Assembly (NCBI RefSeq): GCF_003987645.1
Contig: NZ_NGKA01000002.1
Location: forward strand, 62,001 to 126,000
Direction of reading: 5' to 3'
Length of the DNA stretch: 64,000 nt
DNA from: Vagococcus elongatus
GTDB taxonomy: Bacteria > Bacillota > Bacilli > Lactobacillales > Vagococcaceae
Positions 8,419 to 17,130 of the stretch are shown here, one piece after another; position 1 is the first letter of the stretch, and each line of letters starts with the position of its first letter. Both the position numbers and the translations under genes were made by a program. The notes under the pieces were generated by a model. It did no database searches. It was not told the DNA's origin and was given only the letters and a program-made list of their open reading frames with translations.

Positions 8419-10452
8419 TTATTCACTTGAACTGAATGTCTCTGGTGAATGACCATTTAAAATGACGTTAGTATAATATTCAGATTTTTTTTGTAATTCT
8501 TGATAAAAGGTTTCGTAACCTAGCTCTTCCATCAACGTTTCTTTTTCCGAAAATAAATTCGTCCCCAGTCCTAAACGTTCCCCTTCAATATTGGCACCTA
8601 GTGCGGCAAGGGTGGTTGGGAAGAAGTCCATGGTTGAAAACAGGCGATGATTGGTTTTTTGGGGAGAGACAGGGCTATTAATAATGACGTTGAAAACAGT
8701 TCTGTCATAGTCCTTAGATATATTCTCAAAGAAATCCTGATCCATACTCAAATGGTCCCCACAAATAATGATTGTCGTATTTTCATAATATGGTTGTGTT
8801 TTCACATATTCAACGAAATCATAAATCATCTGGTCTGACCAATGAATGACATTCGAATATTGATCATCAAAAACGACGGGTGTGTTCTCTGTCATCAACC
8901 CATCTTCAAAATGAGTGTCAGCTGTCAGCAAAGTAAAATTAAAAGGTTCACCTGAGCTAGACAACTCATCTAATCTGGATTTAGCAAACTGGAATAATTT
9001 CTCATCCTCGTAACCCCACCAAATTTTATAACCTTCAGGGATCCAGCCTTCATCAAGGGCTGTTTGATAGTCTGAAATAGTATAATTTCCATGTTGCTGA
9101 AAATATTTATCTCTGCCGCCAAAAGAGGCAGACGAGCCGATCAGCAGTTCTTGCTGATAGCCATGTTCATCCAATATTTCGCCAAGAGAGTATACCCCTG
9201 GCAAGAAATCATTGACTTCCTGCCCATAGGCATTGCCTAGATCCCCCCCAGCTGACCATGATTGATTCTTTTCAGCGCTAGCCCTCATTGGTGTTCCCGA
9301 AGTTTGTGCCGTCATCGCAGCTACAGTAAAGCCAGTTCCAGGAGCTGAAAGCGCCCCGCCTAGTAGGTTCGTATTTGAAAAGCTGATGTTTTCTTGAGCC
9401 AGTGCGGATAAATTTGGCAACAGGTTCTCGTCCATTGCCCCCCCTAACTCTTTTGAAACATAAGTCGTTTCCATCGATTCTGCAAAAATATAAATCAGAT
9501 TGCGTTTGTTTTCCGGAAGCTCAATAGGGACATCTTCACCTGGAACATAAAAACTTTCATAAATTTTCCCTTGAACAAATAAAGCTGCTTTCACATCATC
9601 AATACCAAAGAAGGACAGTCCAGAATATAGATTTACAATAAGCAGCAAAGCTGACAAAGAAAGTGAGAGATACTTCCAAAAACCAAACTTCTCTATTTTT
9701 AATTTTTCTGTGAAAGGGAACGTAAATTCAATAAAAAAGTTAAGACAAAGCCATATGGAAAAACTGATAATCAGACTCGTCAATAGAGGATTGAACACAA
9801 AACTTTCTATTTGTTGAGTCCCCGACTCTGTGACCGATTGAGTCAACGTAAATAAAACTTGCTCGATATCCACCTCGCCAAAGTAATCTATCACCCATCG
9901 ACAAGAGAAAAAGAAAAGAAAACCTGCGAAAACAAAGAGCAATGATACTGTTTTCATGATGATGCGGCTCACTTGTGTTCTTTTTTCAACTGTGATATTT
10001 TTCTGTCTATGGTATACAAGGTTTTTGTCTTTAAAATAACAAAATATAAATAACGATGAAAAAAAGAAAAAGCCAGTAATCAAACTAATCATCAGCATTT
10101 TAATGTCAGGAACCAAAAAAATCTTGCCCCACTGACTAAAACTTAAATCACCAATAAACATCAAATAAAATCCCAGAGAAATTGTGGCATTCAGAAACAC
10201 TGTGCTAAGAAGCACTGATTTTTTTTTCTCATTAAAGACTTTATATAGGAAAAAGAAATATAAACTGGAAACGATGATACTTAAAAGAATCATAAAAATC
10301 GGCCTTTCACTCATTTGTTTACATAACACTATAACATAACAACACTTGAAATTAAAGAATAACATAGCACACATTAACCAAAAGTTTAAAAGTTCTATGC
10401 CATAAATCACACTAATAATTAAACTAACCAGAGACACAGACAGACCACACAC
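8419..10452 (-). CDS. Membrane phosphoglycerol transferase, MdoB/LtaS-like (alkaline-phosphatase superfamily)
   Basis: Up to 677 residues: a membrane half with about seven hydrophobic helices and an extracellular sulfatase-type domain from about residue 325. The domain shows NLIYIFAESMETTY (metal-binding acidic residue), SAPGTGFTVAAMTAQTSGTP (the threonine nucleophile region, closer to the MdoB GTGWT pattern than to LtaS), TADTHFEDG and IIICGDHLSMD (metal ligands). Such enzymes move glycerol phosphate from phosphatidylglycerol to a surface polymer or glycolipid; the acceptor here is unknown. The longest reading starts at a GTG without a good ribosome site. An ATG at 10293 preceded by AAAGG at 9 bases is a plausible alternative, giving 624 residues. 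It stands alone between two terminators. Confidence 0.82.
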   Translation of the reverse strand: MCGLSVSLVSLIISVIYGIELLNFWLMCAMLFFNFKCCYVIVLCKQMSERPIFMILLSIIVSSLYFFFLYKVFNEKKKSVLLSTVFLNATISLGFYLMFIGDLSFSQWGKIFLVPDIKMLMISLITGFFFFSSLFIFCYFKDKNLVYHRQKNITVEKRTQVSRIIMKTVSLLFVFAGFLFFFSCRWVIDYFGEVDIEQVLFTLTQSVTESGTQQIESFVFNPLLTSLIISFSIWLCLNFFIEFTFPFTEKLKIEKFGFWKYLSLSLSALLLIVNLYSGLSFFGIDDVKAALFVQGKIYESFYVPGEDVPIELPENKRNLIYIFAESMETTYVSKELGGAMDENLLPNLSALAQENISFSNTNLLGGALSAPGTGFTVAAMTAQTSGTPMRASAEKNQSWSAGGDLGNAYGQEVNDFLPGVYSLGEILDEHGYQQELLIGSSASFGGRDKYFQQHGNYTISDYQTALDEGWIPEGYKIWWGYEDEKLFQFAKSRLDELSSSGEPFNFTLLTADTHFEDGLMTENTPVVFDDQYSNVIHWSDQMIYDFVEYVKTQPYYENTTIIICGDHLSMDQDFFENISKDYDRTVFNVIINSPVSPQKTNHRLFSTMDFFPTTLAALGANIEGERLGLGTNLFSEKETLMEELGYETFYQELQKKSEYYTNVILNGHSPETFSSSE

Positions 10453-10516
10453 GATTTCTCTGCTTTTCAGATAACGATTTCAACAAAAATATTCCCATCT
10501 CAAATAATTCCTGAAG

Positions 10517-10548
10517 CAAAAAAGAACCAACGTTATTGTTGATTCTTT
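10517..10548 (-). terminator. Terminator of the map-YihY gene pair
   Basis: On the minus strand AGAATCAAC pairs with GTTGGTTCT, followed by TTTTTT, just past the stop at 10556. Confidence 0.75.
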
Positions 10549-10555
10549 CAAAAAA

Positions 10556-11464
10556 TTAATTTTTTTCTGTCTTTTCTTTCAACTTCCCTCGAATATAATC
10601 TAAAGACAAATTTCTCTCGACAATCGTTCCACAAAAATATTCTTCAGTCACTGCATTGACAATACCGCCAGCTATGATTAAGGTTGCCGCAAAATTAAAC
10701 CACAACATAACGATAATAAAACTTCCGATAATCCCATAACTGGAAAAACTGCCGGCAAAATATTTGGCATAATACCCAAAAACCTGTGTTAAAACCATCC
10801 AGCCAACCGTTGTAAAAAAAGTGCCCGGCAAAATATAGCGCACATGAATTTTTGCGTTCGGCAAAAAATAGTAAATGACAAACATCGTTGCAAAGATACC
10901 AAACAATATCGCTGGCCATCTAACTGCTGAGAAAGTTTCTGCCAGACCTTTTAAAAAAGGAAAATTCGGCATCAAAGCATCAAAAATAGATTGTCCAACC
11001 GTAAATAGCGTCGTCAGTAAGACCACACCAAACAAAAAGAGGAAAATGACGATAAAAGAAACCATCCGGGTCACAATCATATTACGGCTTCCCCCAACAC
11101 CGTATACTTTGTTTAAAGAGCGCTGCAAGGCATTGATACTTCTGCTGGCTGCCCACAACGTCGCTAGGGCAGATAAAGACAGCAAACTGCCATAAGAATT
11201 TTCCAATAGAGAGCGAATCGTCCCCTCCAACATCTTAAAAACATCTGCCGGGATAATCATCGCAATATAATTCAGTAAGGTCTCAATATCAATATTTAAA
11301 AAAGGCAGGATATTTCCGATAGCAATAATCAGCGGAAAAATTGACAATAGTAAGTAATAAGCAATCGCTGAGGATGAAATACCTATTTCAGCATCTGTGA
11401 TCCGTTCACGGACCGTTTGTATCAAGCGCCGAAAATCCTGGTTACTTTTTATCCGCCCTAACAT
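10556..11464 (-). CDS. YihY/BrkB family membrane protein
   Basis: 302 residues with six transmembrane segments. It carries the family patterns SSSAIAYYLLLSIFPLIIAIGNILP near residues 30-54, LWAASRSINALQRSLNKVYG near 123-142, and LPNAKIHVRYILPGTFFTTVGW near 200-222. This family was once mislabelled RNase BN; its function is unknown, with transport or envelope roles suggested. The gene follows map by 31 bases on the same strand with no terminator between them, so it is probably cotranscribed. Confidence 0.85.
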   Translation of the reverse strand: MLGRIKSNQDFRRLIQTVRERITDAEIGISSSAIAYYLLLSIFPLIIAIGNILPFLNIDIETLLNYIAMIIPADVFKMLEGTIRSLLENSYGSLLSLSALATLWAASRSINALQRSLNKVYGVGGSRNMIVTRMVSFIVIFLFLFGVVLLTTLFTVGQSIFDALMPNFPFLKGLAETFSAVRWPAILFGIFATMFVIYYFLPNAKIHVRYILPGTFFTTVGWMVLTQVFGYYAKYFAGSFSSYGIIGSFIIVMLWFNFAATLIIAGGIVNAVTEEYFCGTIVERNLSLDYIRGKLKEKTEKN

Positions 11465-11495
11465 AGTCTTTCTACCTTTCTCATCCTACAGAAAG

Positions 11496-12251
11496 TTATT
11501 CTCCTTCCTGTTGGGTTAAAATCCTTGGTCCTTCTTTTGTAATTGCGATTGTATGCTCGTATTGGCAACTCAACCCGCCATCTTGGGTTCTTGCTGTCCA
11601 GCCATTGTTATCCATCTTCATTTTCCACGTACCTGTGTTGACCATGGGCTCGATGGTAATGACCATCCCCTCTTTTAATCGTAAACCTTTGCCCGCTTCG
11701 CCATAATGAGGGACAGCTGGAGCCTCATGAATGGTCGGTCCAATACCATGACCGATAAAATCTCTGACGACGCTAAGATTTTCACCCTCTACATAAGTTT
11801 GTATCGCGTGGCCAATATCCCCAATCCGATTGCCGACTTGAGCTTGCTCGATTCCTAAATACAAAGCTTTTTTAGTCACTTCCATCAAGTGATCAATCTC
11901 ATCTGTCGATTGCCCCACCACATAAGACCAACAAGAATCCGACATCGCACCATTCAAATCAATACACATATCTACTTTAATCAAGTCGCCATCTTTTAAA
12001 GGCTTTTTCCGCGGGAATCCGTGACAAATCTCATCATTGATACTGCAGCAAGTAGCATATTCATAGTTTTCGAACCCTATCTGTGCTGCAATCCCCCCAT
12101 GGTCCACAATAAATTTATGGACGAACTCTTCTATCTCCCAACTGGTAATACCAGGTTTAATAAATTCCCTCAGTGCCTCATGTACCTTTGCCAACAATTG
12201 GCCTGATTTTTCCATCGTATCAATTTCTCTCGGTGATTTAAGTGAGATCAT
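11496..12251 (-). CDS. map: Methionine aminopeptidase type I
   Basis: 251 residues of the pita-bread fold. It removes the initiator methionine from new proteins in the cytoplasm. Metal-ligand regions are visible: GLPRKK-like GFPRKKPLKDGDLIKVDMCIDLNGAMSD (the first aspartate ligand in IKVDM), then GHGIGPTIHEAPAVPHY (the histidine ligand), GMVITIEPMVNTG (glutamate) and SCQYEHTIAITKEG (glutamate). An upstream in-frame ATG at 12266 exists, but the sequence AGGAG between the two ATGs is the ribosome site for the one at 12251, so the shorter start was chosen. It heads a pair with the YihY gene. Confidence 0.93.
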   Translation of the reverse strand: MISLKSPREIDTMEKSGQLLAKVHEALREFIKPGITSWEIEEFVHKFIVDHGGIAAQIGFENYEYATCCSINDEICHGFPRKKPLKDGDLIKVDMCIDLNGAMSDSCWSYVVGQSTDEIDHLMEVTKKALYLGIEQAQVGNRIGDIGHAIQTYVEGENLSVVRDFIGHGIGPTIHEAPAVPHYGEAGKGLRLKEGMVITIEPMVNTGTWKMKMDNNGWTARTQDGGLSCQYEHTIAITKEGPRILTQQEGE

Positions 12252-12470
12252 TTTATCGCTCCTCATTTTTATCCTCTGTAATTTTATTCATATCACATAA
12301 TCGATATGCTCCACAACTTTTTTGCCCAACCATTTACTCCTTTTTTCAACCCTATCGAATGAAAAAATAAACATCGTAAAATCAAAAGCATGGATTGATT
12401 AATTTATAACATTTTTATTCTATCACAATGTTTATTTTTGTCCAAACGACTGCTGTCACATCCCTTCCGA

Positions 12471-12498
12471 TTCTCAAATAATATTTTTCTGCTATAAT
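12471..12498 (+). promoter_or_regulatory. Promoter of the flavodoxin gene
   Basis: TTCTCA (12471-12476), a 16-base spacer, TATAAT (12493-12498), 34 bases before the chosen start. Confidence 0.55.
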
Positions 12499-12532
12499 AG
12501 ACGAGTAACTTATACACGAAAGGATGTTTAAA

Positions 12533-12976
12533 ATGGCAGTTGCAAAAATTGTTTATGCCAGTTTAACTGGAAACACTGAAGAAATAGCTGATATTGTCGC
12601 GGAAGCCTTAGAGAATGAGGCCCTTGACGTAGAAATAAACGAATGTACCCAAGTGGATGCAGAAGAATTTTTAGATGCGGATATCTGCGTCGTAGGAACA
12701 TACACTTATGACGAGGGGTCCCTTCCCGATGATATTGTAGACTTTTACGAAGATCTAAAAGAGTTGGATTTAAGCGGCAAGGTGTACGGCGTCATTGGTT
12801 CGGGAGATACGTTCTATGAGAGATTTTGCTCCTGTGTGGATGATTTCGATCATGTCTTTTCGCAAACAGGGGCTACCAAGGGAGCTGAATCAGTTAAAGT
12901 AGATTTGGCTGCGGAAGAAGAAGACATCCAGAGACTAGAGGCTTTTGCAAAAGAATTAGCAGAAAAAGTAAAATAA
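12533..12976 (+). CDS. Flavodoxin (short-chain type)
   Basis: 147 residues. The N-terminal phosphate-binding loop YASLTGNTEEIAD (T/S-x-T-G-N-T pattern), the acidic strand-loop GTYTYDEGSLPDD, and GVIGSGDTFYERFCSCVDDFD are typical flavodoxin FMN contacts. It is a small, highly acidic cytoplasmic electron carrier. The start at 12533 was chosen because AAAGGA lies eight bases upstream; an ATG three codons earlier overlaps that site. It is monocistronic, with a TATAAT promoter before it and a strong palindromic terminator after it. Confidence 0.93.
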   Translation: MAVAKIVYASLTGNTEEIADIVAEALENEALDVEINECTQVDAEEFLDADICVVGTYTYDEGSLPDDIVDFYEDLKELDLSGKVYGVIGSGDTFYERFCSCVDDFDHVFSQTGATKGAESVKVDLAAEEEDIQRLEAFAKELAEKVK

Positions 12977-12979
12977 AAT

Positions 12980-13030
12980 AAAAACGTATGAAACAAACTG
13001 TATCACAAAAATTGTTTCATACGTTTTTTC
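12980..13030. terminator. Bidirectional terminator between flavodoxin and the TetR gene
   Basis: AACGTATGAAACAA pairs perfectly with TTGTTTCATACGTT. It has T-runs on both sides, between convergent genes. Confidence 0.88.
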
Positions 13031-13052
13031 ATATCGTTTTAAAAGATTTCTT

Positions 13053-13622
13053 CTATCCTGAGTAAATGACACCCTCAAAATCCAAAAGATTTTGATTGAC
13101 ATGGCCCATCATTTTTTGGATTTCCTCCACAGAAGGTTGGAACAAGCCTGAGGCGTTCAATGTGGCGATACCTGTGGCAACGACCCACGTCCCCATAAAC
13201 AAATTTTCTTTCTTCCATGCAGGTAATTTTTCAAATTCCGAGTCTTTGTTTAAGCGGATCATGAACATATCATGGTTGAAACGACTAAGTTCCTGTGCAT
13301 TGATATATTCTTCAAGGTATAATGTACGGTACAAAATACTTTCTTCTCTGGCAAACTGCACGTAGTTCAACACTAAATCGATCAAAAGGTTGCCTGTGAT
13401 TTCCTTTGCGAAGACCTCTTCTACCAAGTGCTTCTTTATCCTATCTAAAACCTGTTCTCTCAAATCATCCATATTTTCAAATTCGAGATATATTGGCTGA
13501 GTGGAACATTTCATCTTATAAGCGACATTTCTGGCCGTGAATTTAGAGAACCCCTCTGAAGCAACTAAAGCATAAGCTGCATTCAAAATTTGTTCCTTGG
13601 TGATCGTTTTCCTTCGCGCCAT
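13053..13622 (-). CDS. TetR family transcriptional regulator
   Basis: 189 residues. The N-terminal helix-turn-helix spans about residues 6-50 (KEQILNAAYALVASEGFSKFTARNVAYKMKCSTQPIYLEFENMDDL), ending in the recognition-helix pattern of TetR proteins. The C-terminal ligand domain matches the WHG-like TetR group loosely (WKKENLFMGTWVVATGIATL). Its target is not evident. It is divergent from the aminopeptidase gene with a 227-base gap, and convergent with flavodoxin. Confidence 0.85.
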   Translation of the reverse strand: MARRKTITKEQILNAAYALVASEGFSKFTARNVAYKMKCSTQPIYLEFENMDDLREQVLDRIKKHLVEEVFAKEITGNLLIDLVLNYVQFAREESILYRTLYLEEYINAQELSRFNHDMFMIRLNKDSEFEKLPAWKKENLFMGTWVVATGIATLNASGLFQPSVEEIQKMMGHVNQNLLDFEGVIYSG

Positions 13623-13849
13623 ACTTCTACATCCTCTCTATTCGTCCTCCGTCATACTCCTGTACAATAAAGGTTTAAGCTTGTTATATAACGAAATTGT
13701 AACATAAAACGCCCGATAAAAAAAGGGGCTGAGTCTATTATTTTTTATTTAATGATAGTTAAATTAAGCGGTTGCTTCAAATTGTGGATTTATACTCCTT
13801 ATGCTATTATAAATAATGAAATTACTATTAATAAGGAGGGAATCTACTA

Positions 13850-15082
13850 ATGAAAGATTTCCAGAAAAACCTGCAAAAGTATGCAGAATTGATTGTTAAA
13901 ACTGGTGTCAACGTAAAGCCTGGCCATATGGTCGTGCTGCAAATTGAAGTTGAACAAGTGGCTCTTGCCCGTTTGATCGTAAAGGAAGCTTATAAACTGG
14001 GGGCAAGCAACGTCAGCGTCCAATGGTCTGACAGTGTTGTTTCCAGAGAATTCTTGGCTAACACGGCAGATGAAAATCTAACGACTATTCCACAATTTCG
14101 TATTGACGAAACCAATAGCTGGGTGGAAAAAGGCGCCAGCCGTATCAGCGTTGTTTCTCAAGATCCGGATGCTTATGCTGGAGTACCTACCGAAAGAGTG
14201 GCTGCTTATCAGCAAGCTAGCGGTAAAGCACTCTTTAAACTTAGAGAGGCCACTCAAGCGAATAAAGTCAGCTGGACTGTGGTGGCTGCCGCAGGAAAAA
14301 ACTGGGCTGCAAAAGTCTTCCCTAATTTAGACACTGAGGAAGAGCAAATCAACGCTTTGTGGGATCAAATTTTTAAAACCACGCGGATCTATGAAGAGGA
14401 CCCTATCACAGCTTGGGAAAAGCATGACAAAACTCTTTGGACTAAGGCGGACCAATTAAATGAAGAACAATTTCATGCGCTTCATTTTACAGCCCCAGGG
14501 ACAGACCTGACTATCGGATTGCCAAAAAATCATCGTTGGGAAGGCGCCGGCAGCAAAAATGCTCGCGGAGAACAATTTATGGCTAACATGCCTACTGAAG
14601 AAGTCTTCACTGCCCCAGATAACCGCCGAATAGACGGTGTCGTTTCAAGTACTAAGCCTCTTAGTTATGGTGGGACGACAATTTCCGACATGGTCTTCAC
14701 GTTTGAAAAAGGTCGTGTCACCGACGTTTCTGCGGGACAAGGCGAAGAGGTTTTGAAAAAACTCCTTGAAACTGATGAGGGAGCAAAAAGTCTTGGGGAA
14801 GTTGCTTTAGTGCCAGACCAGTCGCCCATCTCTCAATCAGGCTTGGTTTTCTACAACACCTTGTTTGACGAAAATGCCTCTAATCATCTAGCCTTAGGGT
14901 CTGCTTATGCCTTCAGCTTGGAAGGTGGAACAGAAATGAGTCAGGAGGAGCTGTCTGCTGCTGGTCTCAACAGAAGTACCACTCATGTCGACTTTATGAT
15001 TGGCTCTGCCGAAATGAATATTGACGGCATCCACGAAGATGGCAGAAAAGTCCCTATTTTCCGTAACGGCGAATGGGCATAA
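13850..15082 (+). CDS. pepS: M29 family metallo-aminopeptidase (PepS/AmpS)
   Basis: 410 residues, the usual length of the family. Recognised by MKDFQKNLQKYAELIVKTGVNV at the N-terminus and by metal-ligand regions in the C-terminal half: MANMPTEEVFTAPD, GEVALVP, NHLALGSAYAF and STTHVDFMIGS. The family releases N-terminal amino acids from peptides in the cytoplasm, usually as a dimer with a cobalt or zinc pair. The start has GGAGGG eight bases upstream. A promoter-like TTGTGG...TATTAT lies near 13782-13810. Transcription ends at the hairpin just after the stop. Confidence 0.92.
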   Translation: MKDFQKNLQKYAELIVKTGVNVKPGHMVVLQIEVEQVALARLIVKEAYKLGASNVSVQWSDSVVSREFLANTADENLTTIPQFRIDETNSWVEKGASRISVVSQDPDAYAGVPTERVAAYQQASGKALFKLREATQANKVSWTVVAAAGKNWAAKVFPNLDTEEEQINALWDQIFKTTRIYEEDPITAWEKHDKTLWTKADQLNEEQFHALHFTAPGTDLTIGLPKNHRWEGAGSKNARGEQFMANMPTEEVFTAPDNRRIDGVVSSTKPLSYGGTTISDMVFTFEKGRVTDVSAGQGEEVLKKLLETDEGAKSLGEVALVPDQSPISQSGLVFYNTLFDENASNHLALGSAYAFSLEGGTEMSQEELSAAGLNRSTTHVDFMIGSAEMNIDGIHEDGRKVPIFRNGEWA

Positions 15083-15093
15083 TTTAATTGAAG

Positions 15094-15132
15094 CAGGCAA
15101 CTCAAGACGCAGTTGCCTGTTTTTGTTTTTTT
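15094..15132 (+). terminator. Terminator of pepS
   Basis: CAGGCAACT pairs with AGTTGCCTG over an eight-base loop, followed by TTTTTGTTTTTTT. Confidence 0.9.
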
Positions 15133-15144
15133 ATAAAATTTATC

Positions 15145-15999
15145 TTATGTTCCTAGTCTTCCAGTCTTGCTTTCAGTTTCAAATTGTTTCATCACCAAAC
15201 TTATTTCTTCAATCACTTTAGTGGGTAAAACAACATAATGATTTTCTCCTATTTTTTCGCCGATATAGCTATGCAAATAGACTGCTGCTAAAACCGCTTG
15301 ATCAATCGGCTGAAATTGTGCCGAAAAACCGGCGATCATTCCTGCTAATGTATCTCCCATTCCCCCTGTAGCCATGGCAGGTGTCCCTATCGGATTTTGC
15401 CAAACGTTATCGTCAAAAAAAACTTCCGTGCGATGTTTTTTGAGCACAACCACACCATCAATTTCTTTTTTTGCTCGCCTATTTTCGTCTAGTAATTGCT
15501 TCCCGATAGGCAGACCGCTAAGACGTTCCCATTCTTTTTCATGGGGGGTAAATATGTACATCGGCCCTGGAGGTAAAATGATTTTATATTGAGCAATCAA
15601 GGTAATGGCTGACCCGTCAATGATGCACACCTGAGATTGTTTTAGAAGACTCAGGACAAGTTTTAGTCTCTGTAAACTTTCCTCTTCTAATCCCAACCCC
15701 GGCCCAATCAAAACAACTGACGCCCCATTGACGCCTTCACACATTTTATTTCTATTTTCCCAGTCAATCACCATCGCTTCTGGCAGTCTGGCATGGAGTG
15801 ACCCATGATTTTTTGAGGCAGTTACGACCGAAACCAGTCCTGCACCTGAATGAACCGCTGCTTGACTAGCTAAAATAATCGCTCCCCCATATTGAGAATT
15901 GCCGCCGATTAAACACACCTTGCCATAATTTCCTTTGTGCGAATGAGGCGGTCTCTGTGTAATTACTTCATTGAGAATACTCTTGGAAATTACTTTCAT
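15145..15999 (-). CDS. nnrD: ADP/ATP-dependent NAD(P)H-hydrate dehydratase
   Basis: 284 residues of the ribokinase-like fold. The protein has only the dehydratase half of the YjeF/Nnr pair; no epimerase domain is fused. Signatures are HSHKGNYGKVCLIGGNSQYGGAIILAS near residues 19-45, GPGLGLEE near 98, FTPHEKEWERL near 150, and GTPAMATGGMGDTLAGMIAGF near 205-225, whose GMGD holds the catalytic aspartate. It repairs hydrated NADH and NADPH. The start has AAAGGAG ten bases upstream. It is convergent with pepS and stands alone. Confidence 0.92.
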   Translation of the reverse strand: MKVISKSILNEVITQRPPHSHKGNYGKVCLIGGNSQYGGAIILASQAAVHSGAGLVSVVTASKNHGSLHARLPEAMVIDWENRNKMCEGVNGASVVLIGPGLGLEEESLQRLKLVLSLLKQSQVCIIDGSAITLIAQYKIILPPGPMYIFTPHEKEWERLSGLPIGKQLLDENRRAKKEIDGVVVLKKHRTEVFFDDNVWQNPIGTPAMATGGMGDTLAGMIAGFSAQFQPIDQAVLAAVYLHSYIGEKIGENHYVVLPTKVIEEISLVMKQFETESKTGRLGT

Positions 16000-16714
16000 A
16001 CTATTAACACTCCTTTACTCATGTTATTTTAACACGATATATTTTTATTTACATTAAAAAAGTAAAATAACAATTTATGATAATAAAATAGTTGATGCAG
16101 TCAATATAACATCATTATGAAAGATATTATTTTCACAATTCAATTTTTAGGTTTTCTAATGAAAAGCAAATAACCATAACCGAAAGTTCTTTGATTATAG
16201 GAACACACCGACATGTGTTGAAAATATATATATTTCATAAAACGCGAGAGACCAGATATGAATGTCTCCAAAAAGAGAATTGTTACATCAGATCTATTTC
16301 CAAACAAATTTGTTCTATTGTAAGTTTATTTAATCAGCTTTATTAATTCACCGATATCTCCTGAAGCTATCACAAATCTCGATTTTCCAATGAGGATTTT
16401 TCCTGCAATGATATTAAGAAGGAATAATATTTATGAAATGAAGGCAGTAGCAGGCGGTCACCTTTTATGTTAGTACTCATAACCATCCACACTGACTTAA
16501 GTACAGTATCACAAATTCATAAAATCCGCTATTACACATAGGATACATTAATATGATGGACAAGAGATACAGAGTCGGTCTTAAAGACTTTCTGAGGCGA
16601 GAAAAGCACCGTTAATCTCATATCAGAAAAATATCCTAAGAACAGCTTACCACCAGCCTACTCTCTAAAGAAGTTTTCAAAAAAGTGCCAACTACCATTC
16701 AAGAGCTTCTTTAT
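16000..16714. other. AT-rich intergenic stretch without an intact gene
   Basis: No complete gene, tRNA or recognised riboswitch is seen. On the minus strand about 16330-16430 there is a short coding-like run (reading AGKILIGKSRFVIASGDIG before a stop), perhaps the worn end of a lost gene. The stretch ends at a decayed transposase. Confidence 0.5.
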
Positions 16715-17035
16715 TTAAAAAATGGATTAGATTTTTTGGTTTACAGTTACTGTCAATAAGTCTGTCATCAGCTTCTTATTATCCAATATATTTCGAATCA
16801 TTTTTTGATTCAGACTCACTACACTAGCGTAATATCCTTTTGAGCAAAGCAGATAGTTTAGGTGGTATTCTAGCCAACATTTAAATATTGGCAGTGCATA
16901 AGCTACAATTATTTCAACACCTTTCCTTTCTTATGATTTCACTAAAATCTCATCTATATCTTTTCTCCATTTACACAAATAATTTTTTCCTGAATTTTGG
17001 TGTAAAGATCAATAATGCTTACCGTTTCCTTTTGA
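16715..17035 (-). pseudogene. Decayed IS200/IS605-family TnpA transposase
   Basis: Read on the minus strand and allowing frameshifts, three blocks match the small IS200-type transposase in the right order: LIFTPKFRKKLF with MEKRYR (family pattern HIVFTPKYRRK), KGVEIIVAYA (family KGVEIIEAHA), and CSKGYYASVVSLNQKMIRNI (family WCKGYYVSTVGLN, with the catalytic tyrosine). The central part holding the HUH motif is missing, replaced by a short bridge, and several stops interrupt the frames. It is therefore a dead remnant. No intact ends could be defined. Confidence 0.7.
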
Positions 17036-17130
17036 ATGTTCCCAAATGACAAAGGTCATTAAAAAGCAAATAAACTCAACAGATAAAACTTCCTATTATC
17101 TGTCGAGTTTACTATTACACTATTTAGAAA

